A stretch of 9,271 nucleotides of DNA, from contig CAZOKH010000110.1 in assembly GCA_964580315.1 (NCBI GenBank), positions 1 through 9,271 of the forward strand, read 5' to 3'. How positions within the stretch are numbered: the first letter of the stretch is position 1; each line of letters opens with the position of its first letter. The notes beneath the pieces are model-generated. The model made no database searches. It had not been told where the DNA came from and saw only the letters and a program-made list of their open reading frames with translations. Source of the stretch: CAZOKH01 sp964580315. GTDB lineage: Bacteria; Chloroflexota; Anaerolineae; Anaerolineales; Anaerolineaceae. Positions 1-7,106 of this stretch are shown one piece after another. The translations under genes were made by a program, and so were the position numbers.

Positions 1-415
1 CATCAGACGGCTCACCGGATTGATTAATGTTAATATCAATCAAATCAACCCGCTCCTCGCTCTGCCCCAGGACAAGCGTTTCAATATTCAACCCATCGTT
101 CGTTTTGGAGCATTTCAAATGATAGCGCCCTTGTTCATCTTCCCCCGGCGATTCACAGGATAATCCCTCACCTTCCAACTTGGTTTGAATTTCCTCAGGG
201 TTCAGGCCAGGCAAACCAGACGAATCACTCCCAAAGAAGTTGGTTATGCGCAAATTCTTGATTTCATTGAAACAATCCACGATAACTTGCCGGGAAGTGG
301 AAAGAAACGTCAGCGATGCAAGCATAACCAGAATGGCAATTTCAATTCCTAAAATTAGAAGTAAAGTCTGCCGTGATATCCTCTTGCTGTGCTTTGGCTG
401 ATTGACCTGGTTCAT
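1..415 (-). CDS. Membrane-anchored hypothetical protein, N-terminal part
   Basis: An open frame runs from an ATG at 415 to the left edge with no stop, giving 138 residues; the C-terminus lies outside the window. The N-terminus is short and basic (KHSKRISR), followed by one hydrophobic segment at about residues 17-39, so it is probably a signal anchor. The part that follows, presumably outside the cytoplasm, is acidic and polar. It contains a stretch at about residues 71-120 (LNPEEIQTKLEGEGLSCES onward) with two cysteines that could pair. The start is supported by a promoter-like pair upstream (442-469) and a weak GGA about 7 nt before the ATG. I recognise no family. It is transcribed towards the left edge, and the nearest gene upstream of it is the tRNA, which has its own terminator, so it is probably a separate transcription unit. 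Confidence 0.7.
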   Translation of the reverse strand, partial: MNQVNQPKHSKRISRQTLLLILGIEIAILVMLASLTFLSTSRQVIVDCFNEIKNLRITNFFGSDSSGLPGLNPEEIQTKLEGEGLSCESPGEDEQGRYHLKCSKTNDGLNIETLVLGQSEERVDLIDININQSGEPSD

Positions 416-441
416 AGATTATCCATTTCTTGAATAACTGG

Positions 442-469
442 ATTATAACTGCTTCGAATGGTTAAGCAA
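442..469 (-). promoter_or_regulatory. Probable promoter of the left-edge membrane protein gene
   Basis: On the minus strand a TTGCTT box (464-469) lies 16 nt before a perfect TATAAT (442-447). It is about 27 nt upstream of the ATG at 415 and just past the tRNA terminator. The assignment is by consensus only. Confidence 0.5.
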
Positions 470-480
470 GAACCAGGAAT

Positions 481-506
481 AAGAAAACCCGCCTGTCACG
501 GCGGGT
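481..506 (-). terminator. Rho-independent terminator after tRNA-Leu
   Basis: On the minus strand ACCCGCC and GGCGGGT (487-493 and 500-506) form a 7-bp GC-rich stem with a 6-nt loop. It is followed by TTTTCTT (481-487). It lies about 25 nt beyond the 3' end of the tRNA and before the promoter of the next minus-strand gene, as expected for a single-tRNA transcription unit. Confidence 0.8.
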
Positions 507-531
507 AATCTAATGAATTTGATTTTTTCTG

Positions 532-615
532 TGGGGCGGGTGGGACTTGAACCCACAAGAGTGTTAGCTCGGTGGATTTTAAGTCCACTGCGTCTGCCAA
601 TTCCGCCACCGCCCC
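532..615 (-). tRNA. tRNA-Leu (anticodon UAA)
   Basis: The 84-nt minus-strand sequence folds as a class II tRNA. The acceptor stem pairs GGGGCGG (609-615) with CCGCCCC (533-539), with discriminator A at 532. The D-arm region is GGCGGAATTGGCAGACGC. The anticodon stem GTGGA/TCCAC encloses the loop CTTAAAA, which gives the anticodon UAA for Leu. The long variable arm contains a GAG/CTC stem. The T arm is GTGGG-TTCAAGT-CCCAC. The 3' CCA is not encoded (the next bases are CAG), so it would be added after transcription. The long variable arm and the A discriminator agree with leucine identity. Confidence 0.97.
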
Positions 616-629
616 AGAGCTACTATACT

Positions 630-657
630 ATTTTATCCAAAGTGCGTCAGCCGTCAA
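630..657 (-). promoter_or_regulatory. Promoter of tRNA-Leu
   Basis: On the minus strand a TTGACG -35 box (652-657) and a TAAAAT -10 box (630-635) are separated by 16 nt. The -10 box lies 14 nt before the first tRNA base, so the expected transcription start is a few bases upstream of the mature 5' end. Both boxes are close to the sigma-70 consensus. Confidence 0.7.
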
Positions 658-752
658 GTGTACTCCTCCCTGCACTTTAAAACTGGGTACAAAGGCCATC
701 CCTTTCAGGGTAAAATTTCCCGCTGATTGATTTTTTCATTGGAGCTGTTGGG

Positions 753-1370
753 ATGAATTACTTGTTTCAGGGATTGCTTTTAGGATTGGCGTATGTTGCA
801 CCCATCGGGATGCAAAATCTATTTGTGATCAATATTGCCCTTCGCAGTCGTTTTCATAAAGCTTTGCAGGTAGCCTGGATTACCGTATTTTTTGATATCC
901 TGCTGGCTTTAGCTTGCTTCTTTGGCATTGGCTTGCTGATTGACCAAAACACCTGGCTACACGCTGGTTTTCTTCTGGTGGGTGCTGTTGTGGTCACGTT
1001 TATCGGCATTCGCTTGATGCTGGCTGCCTCTGAAACAGCACTCAATCCAGATTCATCAACCCAACCCTTATCATTCGGCGCACTGGTGGCGGCCTGTTTT
1101 ACCAGCACCTGGCTGAACCCACAGGCAATTATTGATGGTTCATTGCTGCTGGGCGGATTTCGCGCCTCGCTGCCGCCCACGATGTCTGGCTATTTCATTA
1201 CCGGTGTTTGCCTGGCTTCCTTTACCTGGTTCACATCACTGGCACTGATCACCTTTCTCTTTCATGCCCGGATGAGTAATCAGCTCATTTTGTGGATTAA
1301 CCGGATTTGCGGCGCAGTGATAATTTTTTACGGTTTGAAATTAGGGTACTCGTTTATTCAGATTCTCTGA
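753..1370 (+). CDS. LysE/ArgO-type amino-acid exporter
   Basis: This is a 205-residue integral membrane protein of the LysE/RhtB exporter superfamily, which exports basic amino acids or related small amino compounds through the inner membrane. The length matches the family (about 200 aa). Two signatures are visible: APIGMQNLFVI at residues 16-26, the counterpart of the PxGPQN motif in the first helix, and TWLNPQAIID at 119-128, close to the TWLNP motif of LysE/ArgO. About six hydrophobic segments are present, the last at about 184-203. The substrate cannot be set from sequence; lysine or arginine is a guess from the closer likeness to LysE/ArgO than to RhtB. GGAG at 741-744 sits 8 nt before the ATG and supports this start. 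A TAAAAT at 711-716 could be its -10 box, but the -35 is poor. The 137-nt gap upstream is too short for a lysine riboswitch. Confidence 0.88.
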   Translation: MNYLFQGLLLGLAYVAPIGMQNLFVINIALRSRFHKALQVAWITVFFDILLALACFFGIGLLIDQNTWLHAGFLLVGAVVVTFIGIRLMLAASETALNPDSSTQPLSFGALVAACFTSTWLNPQAIIDGSLLLGGFRASLPPTMSGYFITGVCLASFTWFTSLALITFLFHARMSNQLILWINRICGAVIIFYGLKLGYSFIQIL

Positions 1371-1371
1371 T

Positions 1372-1389
1372 AAAACCATCACTTATGGT
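1372..1389 (-). terminator. Weak terminator-like hairpin after the PHP gene
   Basis: In the 28-nt convergent gap, ACCAT (1375-1379) and ATGGT (1385-1389) form a 5-bp stem with a 5-nt loop. On the minus strand it is followed by TTTTA. It begins about 10 nt past the stop of the PHP gene. The stem is short, so this is tentative. Confidence 0.3.
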
Positions 1390-1398
1390 GGAAAGTAA

Positions 1399-2064
1399 TC
1401 ATTTCCGCATAAAAAACTTTTTATGGAACCTGGCATACACTGAAGTGAAATGAATCAACGCGGAAGAGCGTTCCACCTGGAAAACCGCCTGCGGAAGCGC
1501 CGCACGTAACTCGGCTGGTGTCTGGAAGTCAGGCAAAGCGGCGGTTGCCCTTCCAACCTCAATCAGGCTGTGTGCGTCAGATCCAACCAGGCGGTGAAAA
1601 CCATGCTGCCGGGCAAATTGCTCCGCTTTGTTATTGAAAGCGCCGTTAATCGTCCTCGAATTGAACACCTCCAACGCATCCAAATCTTCCCGCATTTCCA
1701 ACAATTGATTTTCTTGCCAGCCGTGACGAGCGTGGTCAAAGGGATGCGCCGCAGCGATGAAAGCGCCCTGCTCCTTCAATGCCTTCAACGCCGTTTTCCA
1801 GGGCAATTCTTTGGGAACTTCTTCCGAAACAAAAGCACACAAAAATTCGCCGCCGTCACAGGTGCGCACTTCTTCACCAACGATCACCAGTTCAGGAAAT
1901 CTCCGTTTGGCTTCCAGTGCGCCCCGAATGGTATTGTGGTCTGTGATAACCACCCTGTCGATGCCTTTTTTTCGGCAGGCGGTCATCAAATCATCAATTT
2001 TCATAATGCTGTCGGATGAGAAAATGGTGTGACAGTGAAATTCAACTTTAATGTGCTGTGCCAT
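1399..2064 (-). CDS. PHP-domain metal-dependent phosphoesterase
   Basis: This 221-residue cytoplasmic protein has the metal-binding motifs of the PHP (polymerase and histidinol phosphatase) superfamily in the usual order: HCH at residues 10-12, TDHN at 41-44, Glu64/Glu65, AAHP with His107, and SDAH with Asp163 and His165. A set of His, Asp and Glu ligands as complete as this suggests an active phosphoesterase. The protein is shorter than the 3',5'-nucleoside bisphosphate phosphatases of the YciV/RNase AM type (about 280-290 aa) and lacks their inserted domain, so its substrate cannot be named. The start is supported by AAAGG (complement of 2071-2075) 6 nt upstream. The gene overlaps the end of the upstream membrane-protein gene by 17 nt, so the two are probably translationally coupled and may serve one pathway, possibly in lipid or envelope metabolism (inference). 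Confidence 0.87.
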   Translation of the reverse strand: MAQHIKVEFHCHTIFSSDSIMKIDDLMTACRKKGIDRVVITDHNTIRGALEAKRRFPELVIVGEEVRTCDGGEFLCAFVSEEVPKELPWKTALKALKEQGAFIAAAHPFDHARHGWQENQLLEMREDLDALEVFNSRTINGAFNNKAEQFARQHGFHRLVGSDAHSLIEVGRATAALPDFQTPAELRAALPQAVFQVERSSALIHFTSVYARFHKKFFMRK

Positions 2065-3061
2065 GATTAACCTTTAATCCAATCATGTGGGGTGAAAACG
2101 CCCACACAATCAATCCCAACAACACCCCAAACCATAATGTTGCCATCCGAATTAATAGCGTTGCGGCAGCAGCCACTGCCGGTGAGGCGCCCACTATCAG
2201 CGCCAGCATCCCGGCTATGGATGCTTCAGCCGCCCCCAGGCCGCCTGGAAGCGCTGAAACTGCCCCCACCACTGTGGAAAAGGAAAGGATAAACACAGCC
2301 ATGCCCGCCAACCGGAATCCGGCATCCATACCCAATCCGCGCAAAATCAAGTAAAAGCCAATTCCTTCTCCCAGCCAGGAAATGCACCCCAATCCTACCC
2401 CCAACAATGTTGCAGTGGGGCGAAAAAGTGAAAAACTACCTTCGTAGAATTCTCGGATTCCCGCTGTCATGCGGTTCACCAGGGGCACTTTATCCAGAAG
2501 CGATAAAAGAAAAAGCGCTGCCGGGCGAATTTGCGACAGGACGACAACCAGCAGCAATCCTGCCAGGATGATCACAAACGCCAGCCAGTATTGCGGATAG
2601 GCGATCACCCCCAGGGTTGACAACAACAAAACTGCAATCCCATCGCTAATGCGTTCTGCCACTACGGCAGAAATACCCCTTCCAATCGGCATTCCATTAA
2701 CCTGATTCACCCACACACCTTTCAGGGCCTCACCCACCTTGCCCGGAGTGACCGCCAGCGGGAACCCCGCGACGAAGATACGCAGGCTATCTCTGACTGT
2801 GATCTTCTCGGCCTGCAATTGGCCAAGATAAAAATTCCATTTTACAAACCTTAAACCATAATTTAAAAAAGTCAAAGCTAATGCAGCCGGATAAACACGC
2901 CAGTCAAATTTTCCAATCACCTCGGTTAACTGGTGCACATCGCCAAACAAAGACAGGACAATTAAAACCAGAAAACCGAGCAGCAAGCCCGGCAGCATAC
3001 GTTGGACGATGGTTTTCTCAACAATTGGGTTCTCTTCAGGCATGGCGAAATGATTATACAC
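2048..3061 (-). CDS. Flippase-like membrane protein (LPG synthase TM-region family)
   Basis: This 337-residue multi-pass membrane protein belongs to the family named after the transmembrane part of lysylphosphatidylglycerol synthase MprF (also YbhN, AglD-type, UPF0104). Visible family signatures are RFVKWNFYL (71-79), TPGKVGEALKG (105-115), AERISD (135-140) and LPGGLGAAEAS (271-281), with a late charged helix residue Arg305. The length matches stand-alone family members, and there is no C-terminal lysyl-transferase domain, so it is not a full MprF. Members are implicated in moving or handling lipid-linked substrates; the exact role here is unknown. Two starts are possible. The GTG at 3061 has a GAGG about 4 nt upstream. 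The ATG at 3043 (331 aa, starting MPEENPIV) has no Shine-Dalgarno but lies 9 nt after a perfect TATAAT. I give the longer form as the outer limit. It is first in an operon with the PHP gene. Confidence 0.85.
   Translation of the reverse strand: MYNHFAMPEENPIVEKTIVQRMLPGLLLGFLVLIVLSLFGDVHQLTEVIGKFDWRVYPAALALTFLNYGLRFVKWNFYLGQLQAEKITVRDSLRIFVAGFPLAVTPGKVGEALKGVWVNQVNGMPIGRGISAVVAERISDGIAVLLLSTLGVIAYPQYWLAFVIILAGLLLVVVLSQIRPAALFLLSLLDKVPLVNRMTAGIREFYEGSFSLFRPTATLLGVGLGCISWLGEGIGFYLILRGLGMDAGFRLAGMAVFILSFSTVVGAVSALPGGLGAAEASIAGMLALIVGASPAVAAAATLLIRMATLWFGVLLGLIVWAFSPHMIGLKVNHGTAH
3053..3058 (-). promoter_or_regulatory. -10 box TATAAT for the flippase-like gene (candidate)
   Basis: A perfect TATAAT on the minus strand lies 9 nt before the in-frame ATG at 3043, which would put transcription initiation within a few bases of that codon. 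I see no convincing -35 box. If the GTG at 3061 is the true start, this hexamer would merely be codons 2-3 (Tyr-Asn). Confidence 0.35.
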
Positions 3062-3080
3062 GAATCCTCAATGTGATTTA

Positions 3081-3089
3081 TGGTATAAA
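3081..3089 (+). promoter_or_regulatory. Extended -10 promoter of the SPFH-like/psu operon (candidate)
   Basis: TGG followed by TATAAA (3084-3089) fits an extended -10 element (TGn plus TATAAT-like hexamer). The downstream ATG at 3098 begins 9 nt after the hexamer, where transcription would be expected to start. No Shine-Dalgarno lies between them. The message may therefore be leaderless. No good -35 box is visible, which is usual for extended -10 promoters. Confidence 0.45.
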
Positions 3090-3097
3090 ATCTATTT

Positions 3098-4465
3098 ATG
3101 AGAAGAAAACCTTCACGTGCATTCTTGCGGTCTCCGTTTTCCAAAACCATCCTGATTGCAGTAGGATTTTCACTGATCTATCTCATTTTATTAACCATTA
3201 GCGGGGGTATCAGGCAAAACAGCACACAAATTGGTCAGGACCTGTATTTGGGAATGATTTTCCTGATTGGTGGTTTCCTGTTCTTTTCACAGTTTGTGCT
3301 CCCGAATCGAACCATCCTTGAAAGAGTGCAGGCGTTTTATCGCCTGCTGTTATATCCCATTGGAAAACATGGTCAGGCCATCTTTATTGAGAACGGCGAA
3401 ATCCTGGAGCGAAAAGGTGAAATAGCGCGCCGTGGACCGGGCGTCATTCTTCTGGATACCGCCAGCGCCGCCCTGTTGCGAACACCTGTACGCTTTACCC
3501 GGGCAGTTGGCCCGGGCATTGCCTTCATTTCTGAAGACGAATATGTCGGCGGCACCATTGATTTGCATATTCAGGAACAGACCATTGGCCCGCTTGCCGA
3601 TGAAGACCCTTTTGCCTCCAGGGATGAAGGGGAAGATTTTGCAATTTATGAAAACCGGCAGCGCCGCAGGAGCGAAACGCAGGCTTTCACACGCGATGGC
3701 ATTGAAGTGGTTCCCAGAATCACCGTTCAGTTTAAACTCGAATCAACTCCCGGCGAAGGTTTTACAGAATTTGGTTACCGCGCCGAATCAGTGGAACGGG
3801 TCATCATTGGACGTCCCATCAATGCTTCGGCAGTACCAGAATCCCCCGAAAGAATTTCAGAATGGAAAAAACTGCCCGCCTATCTTGCGGCTGATGTCTG
3901 GCGAGAGTGCCTGGCGAGTTTCACATTATTGGAATTGTTTGAATCTAAACCCAATGAACCCAACGGTCTGGAAATTATTCAAAAAATCATTCGCCTTAGA
4001 CTGCAAAAACCATTTGCAGCCAGTCTCGATAAATATGGCAAATTAACAGACACCGACTACAAAAGCGCAGAATACGAAATTATCAAGAAACGCGGGCTGG
4101 AAGTATTAAACATATCACTCACCAATCCTCACATCCCGGCTGCTGTTGAAAAGAAAATCACTGCCCAGTGGAAAAGCTCCTGGTTAATTAATGCCAGGAT
4201 AGAAAAAGAACTGGTGGACAACCGGCGCAGTTATGTCAGTGAAGAGGGTAAACGCAAAGCCCTGGACACCTATGTGCTTGGCGTCTCACATTATCTCGGC
4301 AGCCAGGCTGATCGGGAAAACCTCACAGGGCGCGAAATCCTGCATGATCTGGTACGTGGAAGCCAGTATGTCTACGAAACGAATCCTGATCTGCACCCAT
4401 TGATTACGGATGAAATTGAACAACTCCGTGAATTGATGACCTGGGTTGAGAAAAACAATGAATAA
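3098..4465 (+). CDS. Two-TM membrane protein with divergent SPFH/band-7-like region (first of pair)
   Basis: This is a 455-residue protein with a basic N-terminus (RRKPSRAFLRSPFSK), hydrophobic segments at about 16-36 and 49-69, and then a long soluble region. That region shows hallmarks of SPFH (stomatin/prohibitin/flotillin/HflKC) domains: an early beta-rich part with RRGPGVILLDT (111-121), TRDGIEVVPRITVQFKL (198-214), which resembles the 'T.DG..V.v...v.yri' strand pair, and KKRGLEVLNISLTNPHIP (330-347), which resembles the 'RGI.V..v.i...p' segment before the usual coiled coil. No long alanine/glutamate-rich coiled coil follows; the end is a shorter charged helical part (360-455). The family call is by eye and tentative. 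The start is the first ATG after an extended -10 box with no Shine-Dalgarno. The stop overlaps the second SPFH-like gene, so the two products are probably made in a fixed ratio and may form a complex, as HflK and HflC do (inference). Confidence 0.7.
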   Translation: MRRKPSRAFLRSPFSKTILIAVGFSLIYLILLTISGGIRQNSTQIGQDLYLGMIFLIGGFLFFSQFVLPNRTILERVQAFYRLLLYPIGKHGQAIFIENGEILERKGEIARRGPGVILLDTASAALLRTPVRFTRAVGPGIAFISEDEYVGGTIDLHIQEQTIGPLADEDPFASRDEGEDFAIYENRQRRRSETQAFTRDGIEVVPRITVQFKLESTPGEGFTEFGYRAESVERVIIGRPINASAVPESPERISEWKKLPAYLAADVWRECLASFTLLELFESKPNEPNGLEIIQKIIRLRLQKPFAASLDKYGKLTDTDYKSAEYEIIKKRGLEVLNISLTNPHIPAAVEKKITAQWKSSWLINARIEKELVDNRRSYVSEEGKRKALDTYVLGVSHYLGSQADRENLTGREILHDLVRGSQYVYETNPDLHPLITDEIEQLRELMTWVEKNNE

Positions 4466-6152
4466 CACAACCAAGTCTTCTTCTTCCCGGTTTTCAAACC
4501 AGCAAAACGAGTCCCGGCTGCCCGGCTGGCTGCATGATTTAAGTGAAACGGTTGAATATTCCATTAATGACTACCTGGCTTTCAGGCACATGGCCGGACA
4601 AACCCGCCGGACGTTATTAATCGGCGGAGTTATTATCTTATGGATAGTGTTTGTCCTGGCTGAGAAATCAATTGGCGGTTGGAAAAATTACATTCTTGAT
4701 GCCATGGCAGCACCGTTGCCCCCTGGCGCACTAGTGACAACGAATCTCAGCCGGGTTATCCAAGAAATCATCTTTAGCTTTTTCGATCCCAATGTTCTGG
4801 CGCACCTCATAGCCATTATTCTTCCCATGTGGATTGTCTTTCAAGTAGCCGCGGTTTATCTTGCAGATATTTTTGAAAAAGATATTCCTGTTGCCCAACG
4901 CTTCATCACGCAGGCCGCCTTTGCTTTTCCTGCATACGATATTATTCATATTGAAGAAGGCAGTATCCGCCCGGAAAATAAAAATTCAACCGTCATTCAA
5001 ATCGGCGGGCCCGGTTATGCCACAGTCAACCTGGAGAATGTAGCTGTTTTTGAGAAAATTACCGGGGCGTGTGAAATTGTTGGGCCCACCATTGATTATG
5101 AGAAAAACTTGCGTACCGTGGAAGGTTTTGAGCGTTTAAGGCAAATAATCGATTTGCGAGACCAAACGATTTTGATTAGTCATATCAATGGACGCACTCG
5201 CGACGGCATCCCGGTATCCATCCACAATTTACGGCTAATTTTCAGCATTCAACGCGACACCTCCACCCGCACGCTCTCCCGGCCTTATCCTTACAGCAGC
5301 CGTGCGGTTCACTGGCTGGTTTACAGCCATCCCAGACAAACCTGGCAAGATTCGATCAGGCAATTGGTTTGCCGTGAGTTGGGTCATTTCATCGCCGAGC
5401 ACAATTTGGGCCAACTACTCGCTTCAACCGGCGTCCCCGAAATTTATCGGCAGATTGAACAGGAAGGGATCATCCAGAAAAAAATCTGGCAAAACCAGCG
5501 CTATCACAAAATCCACCGCAAGCTGCATCTACCGCAAAAACATCATGGGCCTGCACTACCTTATCGGGAGAAAAAATTTATCAGGCGTAAAAACTATTTA
5601 TACAAATTCAGCCGGAAATTGCTTTCGTTGAAGGAAAAATCTGGATCGGTCTCACGCAACCAGTTGCGGGATATTTTTACGAAGAAGATTATAATTTACG
5701 AAGATTTCGTGCGCAGTTTCCCTGAACGAGCCCGGCAGCGCGGCGTTCGCCTGGAGTGGATGGATGTGGGCACTTTCCACACTCCCGACGAAATTACACT
5801 GGCGCAAAATCTGGATGCCTGGCAGTTGACCAATGAAAACATCATACGCAGCAACCGCATGGTGCTGGAAAAATTAAAAAAGGATCATCACGCCCGCGAA
5901 CTGGCAAAATGGATGCAATATATACCTCTGGTCCAGTTCATAAATTTGCATCAAAAATTCAGTGATGACCCCGCAGAAATCATATATTACCTGATCGAAG
6001 ACTACTTTGGGCTAATGCGGGCTGCCCGAGATCGCTACATGGAGTCAGGCAAACCTGTACCAGAGAAATTACGCGTTGCCATCGAACTCATTCAAAAATA
6101 CCAACGAGATTTCTATCAAAGGAACGAAAAAGGAACGATACTGGGCAGATGA
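4458..6152 (+). CDS. Two-TM membrane protein with divergent SPFH/band-7-like region (second of pair)
   Basis: This is a 564-residue protein counted from the ATG at 4458. A TTG at 4446 in the same frame would add four residues, but it has no Shine-Dalgarno and I consider it less likely. The ATG overlaps the previous stop by 8 nt (ATGAATAA). A 50-residue polar N-terminus is followed by membrane segments at about 52-69 and 113-135. The soluble part has RTRDGIPVSIHNLRLIFSI (246-264) and ARQRGVRLEWMDVGTFHTP (425-443), which correspond in order to the TRDGIEV and KRGLEVL segments of the preceding protein. This suggests that the two are distant paralogues with SPFH-like domains. Between these motifs lies an extra, very basic stretch (about 341-394) with 23 Lys/Arg/His in 54 residues. 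The C-terminal 110 residues look helical and include DDPAEIIYYLIEDYFGLMR. The stop overlaps the psuK start in ATGA. Function unknown; a membrane scaffold is an inference. Confidence 0.68.
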   Translation: MNNTTKSSSSRFSNQQNESRLPGWLHDLSETVEYSINDYLAFRHMAGQTRRTLLIGGVIILWIVFVLAEKSIGGWKNYILDAMAAPLPPGALVTTNLSRVIQEIIFSFFDPNVLAHLIAIILPMWIVFQVAAVYLADIFEKDIPVAQRFITQAAFAFPAYDIIHIEEGSIRPENKNSTVIQIGGPGYATVNLENVAVFEKITGACEIVGPTIDYEKNLRTVEGFERLRQIIDLRDQTILISHINGRTRDGIPVSIHNLRLIFSIQRDTSTRTLSRPYPYSSRAVHWLVYSHPRQTWQDSIRQLVCRELGHFIAEHNLGQLLASTGVPEIYRQIEQEGIIQKKIWQNQRYHKIHRKLHLPQKHHGPALPYREKKFIRRKNYLYKFSRKLLSLKEKSGSVSRNQLRDIFTKKIIIYEDFVRSFPERARQRGVRLEWMDVGTFHTPDEITLAQNLDAWQLTNENIIRSNRMVLEKLKKDHHARELAKWMQYIPLVQFINLHQKFSDDPAEIIYYLIEDYFGLMRAARDRYMESGKPVPEKLRVAIELIQKYQRDFYQRNEKGTILGR

Positions 6153-7105
6153 ACGGACTGGAAATCCACCACAAAGGCAAAGGACGCGTTCTGGTCATCG
6201 GCGCCGCCGGGCTGGATATTGTTGGCCGCCTGAACGCATCCCCCGAACCCGGCTCGTCCATACCTGCCGAAGTTAGACCTTCATTTGGCGGTGTTGCACG
6301 CAACGTCGCTGAAAACCTTGGCCGCCTGGGCTTGTCGGTTGAACTAATTTCCGCTGTGGGGGATGATCCATTTGGAAAACAATTATTAGATCACACTTCT
6401 TCTGCTGGTGTCGATGTCAATTCATGCATCGTGCTGCCCAATGGACACACCGCTTCCTATCTGGCTGTTTTGGGGCTTGATGGTAAACTGGATTTTGCGC
6501 TGGATGATATGCAGATCCTCAATCAAATTACACCAGATTTCATCAACACACTCGATGAGCATTTCAAACAGGCAGACCTGGTGTTTATGGATGCCAACCT
6601 GAATCCAAAAACTATGCGCACGGTTTTTAAACTGGCTCACAAAGCACACGTTCCAGTGTGTGCCGACGCCACCTCGGTAAAATTAGCTTCCCGTTTAACC
6701 CCATATCTCAAGCGCCTGTTTTTATTAACCGCCAACACCTATGAATCGACTGTTCTGGTAAATCATGAATTCGTGGTATCAAACCGCCAGAGCGCAATGC
6801 AAGCAGCCCGTTACCTGGTAAATAATGGTGTAAATTTTGCTTTCATTCCCATGGCTGAATTTGGCGTATGCTATGCCACTTCTGAAACAAGCGGACATAT
6901 CCCGGCCATCAAAACCACCATTGTGGGTTCCACGGGCGCCGGAGATGCTCTTACCGCCACTATTCTGTTTGGTTTATTGAACGACATATCCATTGATGAA
7001 GCAGTGCGGTTGGGCGTTACAGCAGCATCACTCACCTTAAGACACCCGGCAACCGTTGTTCCCGATCTTTCGCTTGAAAAACTCTATGATCATCTGGTGA
7101 TATAA
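6149..7105 (+). CDS. psuK: Pseudouridine kinase (PfkB family)
   Basis: This 318-residue cytoplasmic sugar kinase of the PfkB/ribokinase family is predicted to phosphorylate pseudouridine with ATP to pseudouridine 5'-phosphate. It has the N-terminal nucleoside-binding start IGAAGLDIVGR (17-27), the glycine motif SFGGVARNVAENLGRLG (45-61), whose VARN-AENL wording is typical of pseudouridine kinases, and the C-terminal PfkB signature GSTGAGDALTA (260-270) with catalytic base Asp266. Its length is close to that of E. coli PsuK (about 313 aa), and it has no N-terminal HTH fusion. The specific substrate rests mainly on psuG starting 1 nt after the stop; without it, ribokinase or another nucleoside kinase would be possible. 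The start overlaps the preceding stop (ATGA), implying translational coupling to the SPFH-like genes. Confidence 0.9.
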   Translation: MNGLEIHHKGKGRVLVIGAAGLDIVGRLNASPEPGSSIPAEVRPSFGGVARNVAENLGRLGLSVELISAVGDDPFGKQLLDHTSSAGVDVNSCIVLPNGHTASYLAVLGLDGKLDFALDDMQILNQITPDFINTLDEHFKQADLVFMDANLNPKTMRTVFKLAHKAHVPVCADATSVKLASRLTPYLKRLFLLTANTYESTVLVNHEFVVSNRQSAMQAARYLVNNGVNFAFIPMAEFGVCYATSETSGHIPAIKTTIVGSTGAGDALTATILFGLLNDISIDEAVRLGVTAASLTLRHPATVVPDLSLEKLYDHLVI

Positions 7106-7106
7106 A

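Noticed and set aside
616..752. Lysine or other amino-acid riboswitch before the LysE-type exporter
   Set aside because: The gap is 137 nt and part of it holds the tRNA promoter; I see no lysine-riboswitch core, and a known lysine aptamer would not fit.
1570..2019. Open frame of 149 codons on the plus strand
   Set aside because: It lies wholly antisense to the PHP gene, whose metal-binding motifs are all in the minus frame; its translation has no recognisable motif.
3432..4046. 204-codon open frame on the plus strand in another frame
   Set aside because: It overlaps the first SPFH-like gene completely, has no ribosome binding site and no recognisable motif, whereas the longer frame has membrane segments and SPFH-like motifs.
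4446..4457. TTG at 4446 as start of the second SPFH-like gene
   Set aside because: It has no Shine-Dalgarno and adds only four residues; the ATG at 4458 is the simpler start and overlaps the previous stop in a coupling arrangement.
6149..7105. Ribokinase or fructokinase as the identity of the PfkB-family gene
   Set aside because: The VARNVAENL wording and the directly following psuG favour pseudouridine kinase.
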